36,865 bases of DNA from Paracoccus limosus (lineage in GTDB: Bacteria; Pseudomonadota; Alphaproteobacteria; Rhodobacterales; Rhodobacteraceae). A program made the translations under genes and the position numbers. Below, piece by piece: positions 1 through 7,679 of the stretch (positions within the stretch are counted from its first letter, which is position 1; every line of letters starts with the position of its first letter). The stretch lies in assembly GCF_009711185.1 (NCBI RefSeq), contig NZ_WMIF01000033.1, positions 1 to 36,865 of the forward strand, in the 5' to 3' direction. The notes under the pieces are model-generated. The model ran no database searches. It was not told the origin of the DNA and saw only the letters and a list, made by a program, of their open reading frames with translations.

Positions 1-61
1 TCGGAAAGAAAGGCTTGAGGCGCTCCATCTGGGCCTCGGAAAGCCAGTAAAGATTGCTCAT
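1..61 (-). CDS. IS5-family transposase, N-terminal fragment (runs off the left edge)
   Basis: Read on the minus strand from an ATG at 61, this gives MSNLYWLSEAQMERLKPFFP, the standard opening of a group of IS5-family DDE transposases. Only about 20 residues lie in the window; the catalytic core is outside it to the left. About 60 bases upstream of the start the sequence reaches a CTAG (123-126), which fits the YTAR-type target of IS5 elements, so the element's outer end is probably at about 122. The interrupted DNA beyond it is an older transposase remnant. The family assignment rests on N-terminal resemblance only. Confidence 0.75.
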   Translation of the reverse strand, partial: MSNLYWLSEAQMERLKPFFP

Positions 62-126
62 CGGTCAGTCTCCTTGCAGAGCCTGAATCACGCCAAAAAC
101 CTGAAATCAATGGGTCTGGAACCTAG
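62..126. mobile_element. Right end of the left IS5-family element, up to a CTAG target site
   Basis: This stretch has no gene. It holds the 5' leader of the transposase and, by inference, the terminal inverted repeat of the element, whose outer part on the plus strand ends in GGGTCTGGAAC before CTAG at 123-126. Directly after the CTAG, the plus strand reads as an unrelated IS5-type transposase, which supports an insertion boundary here. The matching left end and the duplicated target lie outside the window, so the exact boundary is inferred. Confidence 0.5.
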
Positions 127-600
127 GAAAAAAGAGGAGCGGAGATCACGCCATCGGTCGCTCTCGTGGCGGATCGAGCACCAAGATCGCGCGCCATGAC
201 CGACCATCGCGGGCTGCCAATGGTGCTGTGGCAGGCCTTGGTCAAAGCGGCGGTGAGCGTACTACTCACCACCGCTCCTCGCCGCGTGACGTGGTCTCCA
301 ATCATGGCTACGACGCCCGTGCCATTCTCAAGCGGATCGCCGCACGAGCGGGCGGGTCCGTGTTCCGATCCAGAAGGCCCGAAGATTCAGCGTTCAGCGT
401 TCAGCGTTCAGCGTTCAGCGTTCAGCGTTCAGCGTTCAGCGTTCAGCGTTCAGCGTTCAGCGTTCAGCGTTCAGCGTTCAGCGTTCAGCGTTCAGCGTTC
501 AATCGATGCCACGATCTACCGCAGGCGCAACCATTTCGAGAGGCTTCCAAACAAAATCGCGCAGTTCCGACGGATCGCAATGCCAAGACAAAAAGCCTTC
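127..600 (+). pseudogene. Decayed IS5-family transposase remnant interrupted by a 7-bp repeat expansion
   Basis: Fragments of an IS5-type DDE transposase can be read on the plus strand in shifting frames. IGRSRGGSSTKI (from 153) matches the motif that usually continues into TKIHAL. MTDHRGLPMVL (from 190) is the next block in another frame. GYDARAILKRIAARAG (about 310-355) is the next, and IYRRRNHFERLPNKIAQFRR (about 515-575) matches the C-terminal YRxRNxVERxFNKxKxFRR signature, already altered. At least two frameshifts and a central deletion are needed to join these blocks. The N-terminal part is missing because the left IS element sits there. It cannot encode an active transposase. Confidence 0.75.
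386..501. repeat. Heptanucleotide tandem array (TTCAGCG), 16 copies
   Basis: Perfect head-to-tail copies of TTCAGCG run from 386 to 497, followed by a partial TTCA. Seven is not a multiple of three, so every reading frame is open through the array, and three copies encode the heptapeptide AFSVQRS. The array lies between the KIQRS and IDATIYRRR blocks of the dead transposase. The flanks make sense in one frame if one copy is ancestral: 15 extra copies add 105 bases, which preserves frame. It is a microsatellite liable to slippage; I see no intact gene for it to switch. Confidence 0.95.
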
Positions 601-642
601 CAAGCCCCATCCATGCACCAAGTCCGTGGATGCGCGCGCCCC

Positions 643-1266
643 CTAGTCGCGCAGCTCGTCGGGATCGACGCCCCAGATCGCGGACTTGGGCACCCAGCCC
701 TTTTCGCCGCCGCCCGAGATCCGACACCAATCCTTGGTGCATTCATGCAGCCGCACGATAGCGCCGACCTCGGCACGGGCGACGACATTGGCATGCTCTT
801 CGGGCCGGGTCAGCAGCTCCAGCATATCCTTTTGCACCAGGGCTGTCCTAACGCCCGACAGCAGCGAATAGTGCACCCAGCCGCCGGCGCCGTCCTGATC
901 CTCGACCCGGCGCCAATGCCCGAACTCGGCCACCACCCGCAGCGGCATGCCGGCATGGCGGAACACCCAGTCGATGCGATGCGACAGGCTGGGGCCGCGC
1001 CGGGCGTTGCCCTCGCTGCCCTTCAGGCTGACATAGCGCGGCAGCGGCAGGTTGGTGACCGAGCCCCGCGTCGGATCCTGCTTGCCATCGGGATTGCGGC
1101 TGATCTCGGCATCGGCCGACATGCCGGGGATTTCCTTGGCATCCAGGTTTTCGCCCGGATCGGTGGACTGCGCCCGCACCGCGCCGACGGTGCACAGCGC
1201 CAAAGCCGCAATGGCCAGCCCGGCCCAAAGCCGGGGCCGTGCCCCCCAAAGCCGTCGATAGATCAT
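643..1266 (-). CDS. Exported SH3-domain protein
   Basis: A 207-residue protein with an N-terminal signal or anchor segment (about residues 13-33, ending near VRAQS), then an acidic linker and two bacterial SH3-like stretches. The first is near residues 75-130 (RYVSLKGSEGNARRGPSLSHRIDW followed by PLRVVAEFGHWRRVEDQDG). The second is near 145-205 (ALVQKDMLELLTRPEE, then VVARAEVGAIVRLHECTKDWCRI and GEKGWVPKSAIWGV). SH3_3/SH3_4-type domains of this kind usually bind cell-wall components in the periplasm; no catalytic motif is seen. It is divergent from the downstream dehydrogenase gene with about 107 bp between them, an arrangement I recall from Rhodobacteraceae. The stop codon is next to the decayed IS, so the gene's end is intact but close to foreign DNA. 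Confidence 0.85.
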   Translation of the reverse strand: MIYRRLWGARPRLWAGLAIAALALCTVGAVRAQSTDPGENLDAKEIPGMSADAEISRNPDGKQDPTRGSVTNLPLPRYVSLKGSEGNARRGPSLSHRIDWVFRHAGMPLRVVAEFGHWRRVEDQDGAGGWVHYSLLSGVRTALVQKDMLELLTRPEEHANVVARAEVGAIVRLHECTKDWCRISGGGEKGWVPKSAIWGVDPDELRD

Positions 1267-1292
1267 GGTCCGTCCTGCCTTGTCGGGGTCTT

Positions 1293-1316
1293 GTGCCCGC
1301 CCCGCAACGCGGGCAC
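1293..1316. promoter_or_regulatory. Inverted repeat in the divergent promoter region
   Basis: GTGCCCGC and GCGGGCAC form a perfect 8-bp inverted repeat around an 8-base loop, followed by TTTG, midway between the start of the SH3-domain gene (1266) and the dehydrogenase start (1374). It could be an operator shared by the two divergent genes or a transcript hairpin. Nothing in the sequence decides between these. Confidence 0.35.
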
Positions 1317-1373
1317 TTTGCCAAAAGCCGCCCGCATTGGAAAGAGCGGACGGCGCAGGATGAGGGGAGAGCC

Positions 1374-2375
1374 ATGCCAGTTGCCGATCCGTCCCGTGCG
1401 CGCCTGAAGGTCACGGTGACTCGTCGTCTGCCCGAAGCGGTCGAGACCCGCATGTCCGAGCTGTTCGACGTGACGCTGAACAGCGACGACCACCGCATGT
1501 CCCGCGACGAGCTGGCGGCGGCCATGCGCGTTTCGGACGTGGTGGTGCCGACCGTGACCGACCGGATCGACGCCAACATGCTGGCGCAGGCCGGCGAGCG
1601 GCTGAAGCTGATCGCCAACTATGGCGCCGGCGTCGATCACATTGACGTGCAATCGGCCCGGCAGCGCGGCGTTCTGGTCACCAACACCCCCGGCGTCGTC
1701 ACCGAGGACACCGCCGACATGACCATGGCGCTGATTCTCGCCGTGACGCGGCGCATGCCCGAGGGCATGGCCGAAATGCAGACCGGCCGCTGGGGCGGCT
1801 GGGCCCCGACCTCGCATCTGGGCGGGCGGGTCGGCGGCCGGCGTCTGGGCATCCTCGGCATGGGCCGCATCGGTCAGGCCGTGGCCCGGCGCGCCAATGC
1901 CTTTGGCATGCAGGTCCATTACCACAACCGCCGCCGGCTGCGCCCCGAGGTCGAGGCCGATCTGCAAGCGACATGGTGGGAAAGCCTCGACCAGATGCTG
2001 GCGCGCATGGACATCGTCAGCGTGAATGCGCCGCATACACCCTCGACCTTTCACCTGCTGAACGCGCGCCGGCTCAAGCTGCTGAAACCGACGGCGGTGG
2101 TGATCAACACCTCGCGCGGCGAGGTGATCGACGAAAACGCCCTGACGCGGATGCTGCGCGCGGGCGAGATCGCCGGCGCCGGGCTTGACGTGTTCGAACA
2201 TGGGCACGAGATCAACCCCCGGCTGCGCGAGCTGCCCAATGTCGTGCTGCTGCCGCATATGGGTTCGGCCACGATCGAGGGGCGCACCGAGATGGGCGAA
2301 AAAGTCCTGATCAATATCAAGACCTTCTCGGACGGCCACCGGCCACCGGATCTGGTCGTGCCCTCGATGCTGTAA
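1374..2375 (+). CDS. D-2-hydroxyacid dehydrogenase (glycerate/glyoxylate type)
   Basis: A 333-residue NAD(P)-dependent D-isomer-specific 2-hydroxyacid dehydrogenase, probably interconverting hydroxypyruvate and D-glycerate, or glyoxylate and glycolate, in the cytosol. The N-terminal half has the family block LIANYGAGVDHID (80-91). The Rossmann motif GMGRIG is at 162-167. The catalytic triad Arg-Glu-His is visible as R248 in NTSRGEVID, E275 in DVFEHG and H295 in LLPHMGSAT. The length is normal for the family. The ATG at 1374 is preceded by an AGGGGAG ribosome-binding site, and the open frame further upstream lacks family homology. A hairpin terminator follows. The exact substrate cannot be read from sequence; GyaR-like enzymes are the closest match. 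Confidence 0.88.
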   Translation: MPVADPSRARLKVTVTRRLPEAVETRMSELFDVTLNSDDHRMSRDELAAAMRVSDVVVPTVTDRIDANMLAQAGERLKLIANYGAGVDHIDVQSARQRGVLVTNTPGVVTEDTADMTMALILAVTRRMPEGMAEMQTGRWGGWAPTSHLGGRVGGRRLGILGMGRIGQAVARRANAFGMQVHYHNRRRLRPEVEADLQATWWESLDQMLARMDIVSVNAPHTPSTFHLLNARRLKLLKPTAVVINTSRGEVIDENALTRMLRAGEIAGAGLDVFEHGHEINPRLRELPNVVLLPHMGSATIEGRTEMGEKVLINIKTFSDGHRPPDLVVPSML

Positions 2376-2383
2376 CCCGCCCA

Positions 2384-2407
2384 CGCCCCGGTCTTTCCGG
2401 GGCGTTC
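2384..2407 (+). terminator. Hairpin terminator after the hydroxyacid dehydrogenase
   Basis: CGCCCCGG and CCGGGGCG pair around a TCTTT loop, starting 9 bases after the stop codon and followed by a short TTCG. The uridine tract is poor, but position and stem strength fit an intrinsic terminator. Confidence 0.65.
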
Positions 2408-2423
2408 GCATCCCATCACCCCC

Positions 2424-2454
2424 TTGACGCAGGACCGGATGCGTCCGAAGCATC
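2424..2454 (+). promoter_or_regulatory. Candidate promoter/operator for the dimethylglycine dehydrogenase gene
   Basis: A TTGACG hexamer (2424-2429) precedes an imperfect dyad, GATGC-N7-GCATC (2438-2454), about 120 bases before the ATG. No strong -10 hexamer is spaced correctly, so this is a candidate region only. The rest of the 2407-2571 leader shows only a T-rich run (2473-2478) and the GGAG ribosome-binding site before 2572. Confidence 0.3.
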
Positions 2455-2571
2455 GGTGAAATGCGTCATGTCGTTTTTTGCCAGCAATATGTCGCGGAAT
2501 CTCGGCCTTGGCCGGGGCGAACTGTCAGAAATCGCCCAAGGTAGCTCACGCGCGAAAAGGAGTCGCTTGCC

Positions 2572-5067
2572 ATGAAAACCCATGTGAAGGCCCTGGTGGT
2601 CGGAGGCGGCGCCGTTGGTTGCGGCATCACGCTGCATCTTGCCCGTGCCGGCTGGGATACGATGCTGGTCGAGCGCGACGAGCTGACCGCCGGCTCGACC
2701 TGGCATGCCGCCGGTCTGCTGCCGCTGTTCAACATGGGCTATGCCACGACCCATATCCACGACTATTCAGTCAAGCTTTACGCCGGGCTGGAAGCCGAAA
2801 CCGGGCTGAACGCCGGTTTCACCCGCTGCGGCAACCTGCGCATGGCACAGACCGATGCGCGGATGGACGAATACCACCTGTATTCCTCGACCGCCGAAAC
2901 CGTCGGCATCCCGCATGAATTCATGACCCCGGCCCAGATCAAGGAACGCTGGCCGCTGGTCAATATCGACGGTCTGAAGGGCGCGCTGTTCCACCCGACC
3001 GACGGTTACATCAACCCCGCCGACGTGACGCAGGCGATGGCCCGCGCCGCCCGCATGGCGGGTGCCACCATCGAGCGCAAGATCCAGGTCAACGGTTACA
3101 AATGGACCGGCGAAGAGTGGATCGTCACCTGCGAGAAGATGGTCGAAAAGGGCGGCAACCTCGTCGGTTCGGGTGAGCTGTTCGAAATCCGCGCCGAGCA
3201 TGTCGTGACCGCCACCGGCAACCACGCACAGCGCACCGCGCGCCTCTTGGGCATCAAGATCCCGGCGATCCCGGTCGAGCACCAGTTCATCGTGACCGAG
3301 GTCGACCCTGCCTTGGCCGCGTGGCGCGCCGCCGGCAACCCCGAGCACCCGGTTCTGCGGGACGCCGATGCGAAATGGTATGTCCGCGAAGAACGCGGCG
3401 GCTGGATCCTTGGCCCCTATGAGGCCGGCGCCCCTGCCCGCTTCCCCTACGAAGTGCCCGACAGCTTCCGTGCCGACCTGTTCCCGCTGGATCTGGAGCG
3501 CATCGAAGAAGAATACATGTCGATGATCCACCGTCTGCCGTCCTCGGAAACGGTTGGTCTGAAAGACGACTTCAACGGCCCGATCTGCTACACCCCCGAC
3601 GGCAACCCGCTGGTCGGTCCGGCGCCGGGCCTGCGCAACATGTGGCTGGCCGAGGGCTTCAGCTTCGGCATCACCGCCGCCGGCGGCGTCGGCCACTATC
3701 TGGCGCAGATGATGACCCAGGGCGAAGCCGAAATCGACATGGCCTCGCTGGATCCGCGCCGCTTCGGCCAATGGATGACCACCGAATATGCGGTGAAAAA
3801 GAACGAAGAATCCTACGAGCACGTCTTCATTCTGCACCACCCCGACGAGGAACGCGAAGCTGCCCGTCCGCTGCGCACCGCGCCTGCCTATGACCGCCAG
3901 ATCGCCGCTGGCGCCCAGATGGGTCAGGTCAACGGCTGGGAGCGTCCCAACTATTACGCCCCGATCGGCTTTGACGATCACGCTGCCCGCAGTTTCCGTC
4001 GCGGCGGCTGGTGGCAATATGCCAAGGAAGAAGCCGATGCGATCCGCAACACCGCGGGCCTGATCGATGCCTCGGCCTTTACCAAGCACCGGGTCTACGG
4101 CAAGGGCGCGACCGCGTTCCTCGACTGGTTCACCACCAACAAGCTGCCCAAGGTCGGTCGGATCAACCTGACCTATGCGCTGACCGAAGCCGGCACCACC
4201 CGCACCGAATACACCATCGTGCGTCTGGCCGAGGATGACTACTACCTGATCTCGGCCGGTGCATGGACCGATTACGACGCCGATTTCCTGCGCAAATCGG
4301 CCGAAGAAATGGAAGGCGAATTCGGTCAGGTCATCATCCAGGACATCACCACGCAATGGGGTGTGTTCGCGATCGCCGGCCCGAACAGCCGCAAGATCCT
4401 GAACGAGATCGTGCGGGATGCGAACCCGGAAACAGTGCTGGGCAACAAGCGCTTCCCGTGGCTGTCGATGCGCAACATCGAGCTGGGCATGTGTCCGGTC
4501 CGCGCCATCCGCGTCGCCTATACCGGCGAGCTGGGCTGGGAACTGCATCACCCGATCGAATTCGGCCGCTACCTCTGGGATCAGCTGGTCGCCGCTGGTG
4601 AAAAGCACGGCCTGAAACTGGTCGGCGCCCGTGCGCAGAACTGGCTGCGTCAGGAAAAATCCTACCGCGCCTTCGGCACCGAACTGGGCCGCGATGCGAC
4701 CCCGCTGGAAGCCGCGCTGGACCGCTTTGTCGATCTGGACAAAGAGTTCAACGGCAAGCAGGCGATGCTGGACAAGGGCGTGCGCAGCAAATGCTGCACC
4801 CTGCTGATCGACGGGCCGGCGGATGCCGATCCCTGGGGCCGCGAGGCGCTTTACACCGCGGATGGCACGACCAAGATCGGCCGTCTGACCTCGGGCGGTT
4901 ACGCGGTCGCCTTCGGCAAGTCCATCGGCATGGGCTATGTCCGTCCCGATCTGGCCGAGCCGGGCACCAAGCTGAAGGTGCGCATGCAGCGCCAGCTGTG
5001 GGATGCCGTCGTCACCGAGGACAGCCCCTACGATCCGGAAAACAAGGTCATCCGCATCGACGGTTGA
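2572..5067 (+). CDS. Dimethylglycine/sarcosine dehydrogenase family protein (FAD oxidase domain plus GcvT domain)
   Basis: An 831-residue two-part flavoenzyme. Residues about 6-370 form a DAO-type FAD domain with the dinucleotide motif VVGGGAVGCG (9-18) and the STWHAAGL signature, whose His45 aligns with the histidine that binds FAD covalently in mammalian dimethylglycine dehydrogenase. A middle FAO_M-like segment follows (about 375-430). The C-terminal half is a GcvT-type aminomethyltransferase fold that passes the one-carbon unit to tetrahydrofolate. Family members oxidatively demethylate dimethylglycine or sarcosine, late steps of glycine betaine breakdown. The AAAGGAG site lies 9 bases before the ATG. 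The gene stands alone with its own terminator. Dimethylglycine, sarcosine or a related N-methyl amine could be the substrate; dimethylglycine is my first guess. Confidence 0.85.
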   Translation: MKTHVKALVVGGGAVGCGITLHLARAGWDTMLVERDELTAGSTWHAAGLLPLFNMGYATTHIHDYSVKLYAGLEAETGLNAGFTRCGNLRMAQTDARMDEYHLYSSTAETVGIPHEFMTPAQIKERWPLVNIDGLKGALFHPTDGYINPADVTQAMARAARMAGATIERKIQVNGYKWTGEEWIVTCEKMVEKGGNLVGSGELFEIRAEHVVTATGNHAQRTARLLGIKIPAIPVEHQFIVTEVDPALAAWRAAGNPEHPVLRDADAKWYVREERGGWILGPYEAGAPARFPYEVPDSFRADLFPLDLERIEEEYMSMIHRLPSSETVGLKDDFNGPICYTPDGNPLVGPAPGLRNMWLAEGFSFGITAAGGVGHYLAQMMTQGEAEIDMASLDPRRFGQWMTTEYAVKKNEESYEHVFILHHPDEEREAARPLRTAPAYDRQIAAGAQMGQVNGWERPNYYAPIGFDDHAARSFRRGGWWQYAKEEADAIRNTAGLIDASAFTKHRVYGKGATAFLDWFTTNKLPKVGRINLTYALTEAGTTRTEYTIVRLAEDDYYLISAGAWTDYDADFLRKSAEEMEGEFGQVIIQDITTQWGVFAIAGPNSRKILNEIVRDANPETVLGNKRFPWLSMRNIELGMCPVRAIRVAYTGELGWELHHPIEFGRYLWDQLVAAGEKHGLKLVGARAQNWLRQEKSYRAFGTELGRDATPLEAALDRFVDLDKEFNGKQAMLDKGVRSKCCTLLIDGPADADPWGREALYTADGTTKIGRLTSGGYAVAFGKSIGMGYVRPDLAEPGTKLKVRMQRQLWDAVVTEDSPYDPENKVIRIDG

Positions 5068-5087
5068 TCCCGTCCTCCACCACAACG

Positions 5088-5119
5088 AAAAAGGGCCCGC
5101 GTTTCGCGGGCCCTGTCAT
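5088..5119. terminator. Bidirectional intrinsic terminator
   Basis: GGGCCCGCG and CGCGGGCCC form a perfect 9-bp stem with a TTT loop (5093-5113). Five A residues precede it and TGTCATTTT follows, so it can end transcription from the plus-strand flavoenzyme and from the minus-strand lipoprotein gene that converge here. Confidence 0.85.
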
Positions 5120-5154
5120 TTTCGCGCCGCCCGTGGCGGTCACATCGCCGGGGC

Positions 5155-5592
5155 TCACATCGTCTGGCCGACCAGCGAGTCGGTGCTGGCGCTGGCCTTC
5201 ATGCATTGGCGATAGGTCAGCGTGATCGTGTCTTCGGTCATGCGCAGGCTGCCATCGGGCCGGCTTTGCAGATCCACCACGCGGTTGCCGGCGGCGGGCG
5301 AGCCGGAACAGGCCAGCGTGACCCGGGTGCGGTTCACCTGCGGCTCGGCGCTGACCACGGTGCAGGTCGCGGCCGGGAACATGAACTTGTTGCCGTCGAT
5401 CACCAGCGACTTGTCGCTGGTCGGATCGCCGCAGCGCGATTCCAGCAGGTTGTAGGTGCCATTCAGCGCGCTGGACTGCGCAGCCGGCCCGGGGGTCGGC
5501 TCGGGCGGCTGGGGCGCAATCTGATCGCAGGCCGCAACCGCGCCCAGCCCGGCAATGGTCGCGATGGCAAGAAGCAGCTTTGTCTTTGGCAT
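5155..5592 (-). CDS. Small lipoprotein of the META/HslJ-like size class, function unknown
   Basis: A 145-residue protein starting at the ATG at 5592. Its signal peptide ends in a lipobox (GAVAAC, Cys at about residue 20), so it is probably a lipid-anchored periplasmic protein. The mature part has a Pro-rich linker, then a compact domain (ALNGTYNLLESRCG...FMFPAATCTVVSAE...RVTLACSG...GSLRMTEDTITLTYRQC) with several cysteines that may form disulphides. I do not recognise a specific family. It is the last gene of the minus-strand run, 19 bases after the M3 peptidase stop. Longer in-frame starts exist inside the peptidase gene but would move the signal peptide away from the N terminus. Confidence 0.75.
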   Translation of the reverse strand: MPKTKLLLAIATIAGLGAVAACDQIAPQPPEPTPGPAAQSSALNGTYNLLESRCGDPTSDKSLVIDGNKFMFPAATCTVVSAEPQVNRTRVTLACSGSPAAGNRVVDLQSRPDGSLRMTEDTITLTYRQCMKASASTDSLVGQTM

Positions 5593-5611
5593 GTGAGTTC
5601 TCCCGGTTGTG

Positions 5612-7648
5612 TCAGGAAGCGTCGGCCAAAAGGCCACGTCCTTTCAACAAAGCGTGAACCCCCGGTTTTCGTTCCCTGAATTTCAACCAAAGTTCATCGG
5701 CAGGTCGGGAATCGCCCTTTGACAGGATCCATTCCTCAAGCCGGGCAGCGGTGGCCGGATCAAAGGCTGAGCCCTGTTCCAGAAAGGCGTCGAAGGCATC
5801 GGCGTCCATCACCTCGGACCACATGTAGCTGTAATACCCCGAGCTGTAGCCGTCGCCCGAGAACACATGCGCGAAATGCGGCGTGGCATGGCGCATCGGG
5901 ATCGCAGCCGGCGCGCCCAGCTGGGCCAGCACCTCGGCCTGCCGTGCCATCGGATCGGCGGGCGGGGCGCCGGTATGAAAGGCCAGATCCACCAGCGCGC
6001 TTTGCAGATATTCGGTGGTGGCAAAGCCCTGATCGGCATTGCGCGCGGCCAAGATGCGGTCGCGCAGCCCGGCCGGCAGCGGCTCGCCCGTGCCGACATG
6101 GCGGGCGTGACGGTCCAGCACCTCGGGCTGTTCCAGCCAATGCTCGTAAAGCTGGCTGGGCAGTTCGACGAAATCGCGCGCCACCGAAGTCCCCGAGATC
6201 GAGGGCCAGGCCACATCCGACAGGATATGGTGCAGCGCGTGGCCGAATTCATGGAACAGCGTATGTGCATCGTCCCAGGACAGATAGGCCGGCGCGCCCT
6301 GTTCCTCGGGCGGGGTAAAGTTGCAGACATTGGTCACGATGGCGCGCTGGCCGGCGCCGATATGGTGCTGCTGCTGCAACGAGGAACACCACGCACCCGA
6401 GCGTTTGCTGGGCCGGGCAAAGTAATCGCCCAGAAACACCGCCATCTGCTTGCCGCCGCGGGTAATTTCCCAAGCGCGGACCTCGGGCGACCACAGCGGC
6501 GCATCGAATTCGCGGAACTCCAGCCCGAACAGGCGGCTGGCAGTATCAAAGACGGCGCCGATCATTGCCTCCAGCGTCAGGTAGGGCTTGACTTCGGCCT
6601 CGTCCAGATCGTGCTCGGCCTTGCGGCGGCGCTCGGCATAGAAGCGCCAGTCCCAGGGCTCCAGCGCGCCGTTGATGCCGTCGTCATGCAGCATCTGCGC
6701 AAAGCGTTCGGCATCGGCCCCGACCCGCGCCTTGGCCGGGCTCCAGACCTGATGCAGCAGCGCCTCGACGTTTTCGGCCTTGCCGGCCATCTCAGGCTCC
6801 AGCTTGTAGCTGGCGAAATCGGCATAGCCGAGCAGCGTGGCGCGCTCGTGGCGCAGGGCCAAAATCTCGGCCACCAGCGGGCGGTTGTCGGTTTTCGCGC
6901 CCCCCGCGCCCGACCCATCGCCCCGCGCGGTCCAGGCCCGCCATGCGGTTTCGCGCAGGGCCCGATCCTCGGCATATTCCAGAAACGGCACGATCAACGA
7001 GCGGTTCAGCGTCACCACCTGCCCCGCCTGCCCGCGTTCGCGCGCCGCCGCCCGCATGCTGCGCAGTAGCCAGTCGGGCAGGCCCGCCAGCCGGCCATCG
7101 GCGATCGGCAGCACGAAATCGCGTTCATCCGTCAGCACGTTCTGCGCGAAATCGGTCGACAACACCGCCAGACGTTCACGGATCTGCGCCATGCGCGCCC
7201 GCGCCTCGCCCGTCAGCCCCGCGCCCGAGCGGCGCAGCCCGCGCAGCGTCAGCTCGGTCAGGCGGCGGGCCTGCGGGTCCAGATCGTCGCGGTCCTGAAA
7301 GATTGCCTCGACCCGGTCGAACAGGCGCGGGTCCATGCTGGTTTTTGATCCGTGCGCCGCCAGACGCGGCGCGATCTGGCGCTGCAACGCCTCGCGCGCC
7401 GGGTTGGAATCGACGCCGGTCAGGGTAAAGAACACCGCGCAAAGGCGGTTCAGCGGCTCTTCGGCCGTTTCCAGCGCCGCCACGGTATTGGCAAAGCTGG
7501 GCGGTTCGGGATTGGCGGCAATGGCCTCGACCGCGTCCTCGGCCAGTTTCAGGCAGGCGTCGAAGGCGGGGGCGAAATCCTCGTCGCGGATCAGGTCGAA
7601 ACGCGGCAGGCCCAGCGGCCCGGTCCAATGCGTCAGTTCAGGGTTCAT
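5612..7648 (-). CDS. M3-family oligopeptidase (oligopeptidase A/Dcp type)
   Basis: A 678-residue cytosolic zinc metallopeptidase that cleaves short peptides. The zinc motif HEFGH is at 466-470, within AHTLFHEFGHALHH. The downstream acidic ligand region SVARDFVELPSQLYEHW is present, as is the C-terminal HVFSGDGYSSGYYSYMWSEV block that shapes the substrate pocket in this family. Length and order match oligopeptidase A (PrlC) and peptidyl-dipeptidase Dcp. No signal peptide is seen. It lies 31 bases after the ThiF-like gene and 19 before the lipoprotein gene, suggesting one transcript. Sequence alone does not tell endopeptidase from dipeptidyl-carboxypeptidase activity; a role in degrading signal peptides and proteolytic fragments is typical. 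Confidence 0.92.
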   Translation of the reverse strand: MNPELTHWTGPLGLPRFDLIRDEDFAPAFDACLKLAEDAVEAIAANPEPPSFANTVAALETAEEPLNRLCAVFFTLTGVDSNPAREALQRQIAPRLAAHGSKTSMDPRLFDRVEAIFQDRDDLDPQARRLTELTLRGLRRSGAGLTGEARARMAQIRERLAVLSTDFAQNVLTDERDFVLPIADGRLAGLPDWLLRSMRAAARERGQAGQVVTLNRSLIVPFLEYAEDRALRETAWRAWTARGDGSGAGGAKTDNRPLVAEILALRHERATLLGYADFASYKLEPEMAGKAENVEALLHQVWSPAKARVGADAERFAQMLHDDGINGALEPWDWRFYAERRRKAEHDLDEAEVKPYLTLEAMIGAVFDTASRLFGLEFREFDAPLWSPEVRAWEITRGGKQMAVFLGDYFARPSKRSGAWCSSLQQQHHIGAGQRAIVTNVCNFTPPEEQGAPAYLSWDDAHTLFHEFGHALHHILSDVAWPSISGTSVARDFVELPSQLYEHWLEQPEVLDRHARHVGTGEPLPAGLRDRILAARNADQGFATTEYLQSALVDLAFHTGAPPADPMARQAEVLAQLGAPAAIPMRHATPHFAHVFSGDGYSSGYYSYMWSEVMDADAFDAFLEQGSAFDPATAARLEEWILSKGDSRPADELWLKFRERKPGVHALLKGRGLLADAS

Positions 7649-7679
7649 GGCAGCATCCTTTCGGTTGCGGCCGAGTGTT

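Noticed and set aside
386..501. Tandem array as a possible CRISPR or satellite with spacers
   Set aside because: Copies are 7 bases and directly adjacent with no spacers; no cas genes are present.
1239..1373. Earlier in-frame start for the hydroxyacid dehydrogenase
   Set aside because: The extension overlaps the divergent SH3-domain gene and has no homology; the ATG at 1374 has a good ribosome site.
166..1407. Long plus-strand ORFs reading through the repeat array, including one of 413 residues
   Set aside because: They are open only because the 7-bp repeat has no stop codons. They join transposase fragments to the antisense of the SH3-domain gene and have no consistent homology.
2767..5085. 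772-residue minus-strand ORF opposite the dimethylglycine dehydrogenase
   Set aside because: It is an antisense shadow of a GC-rich gene; the plus-strand frame has full-length family homology, and the antisense product has none I recognise.
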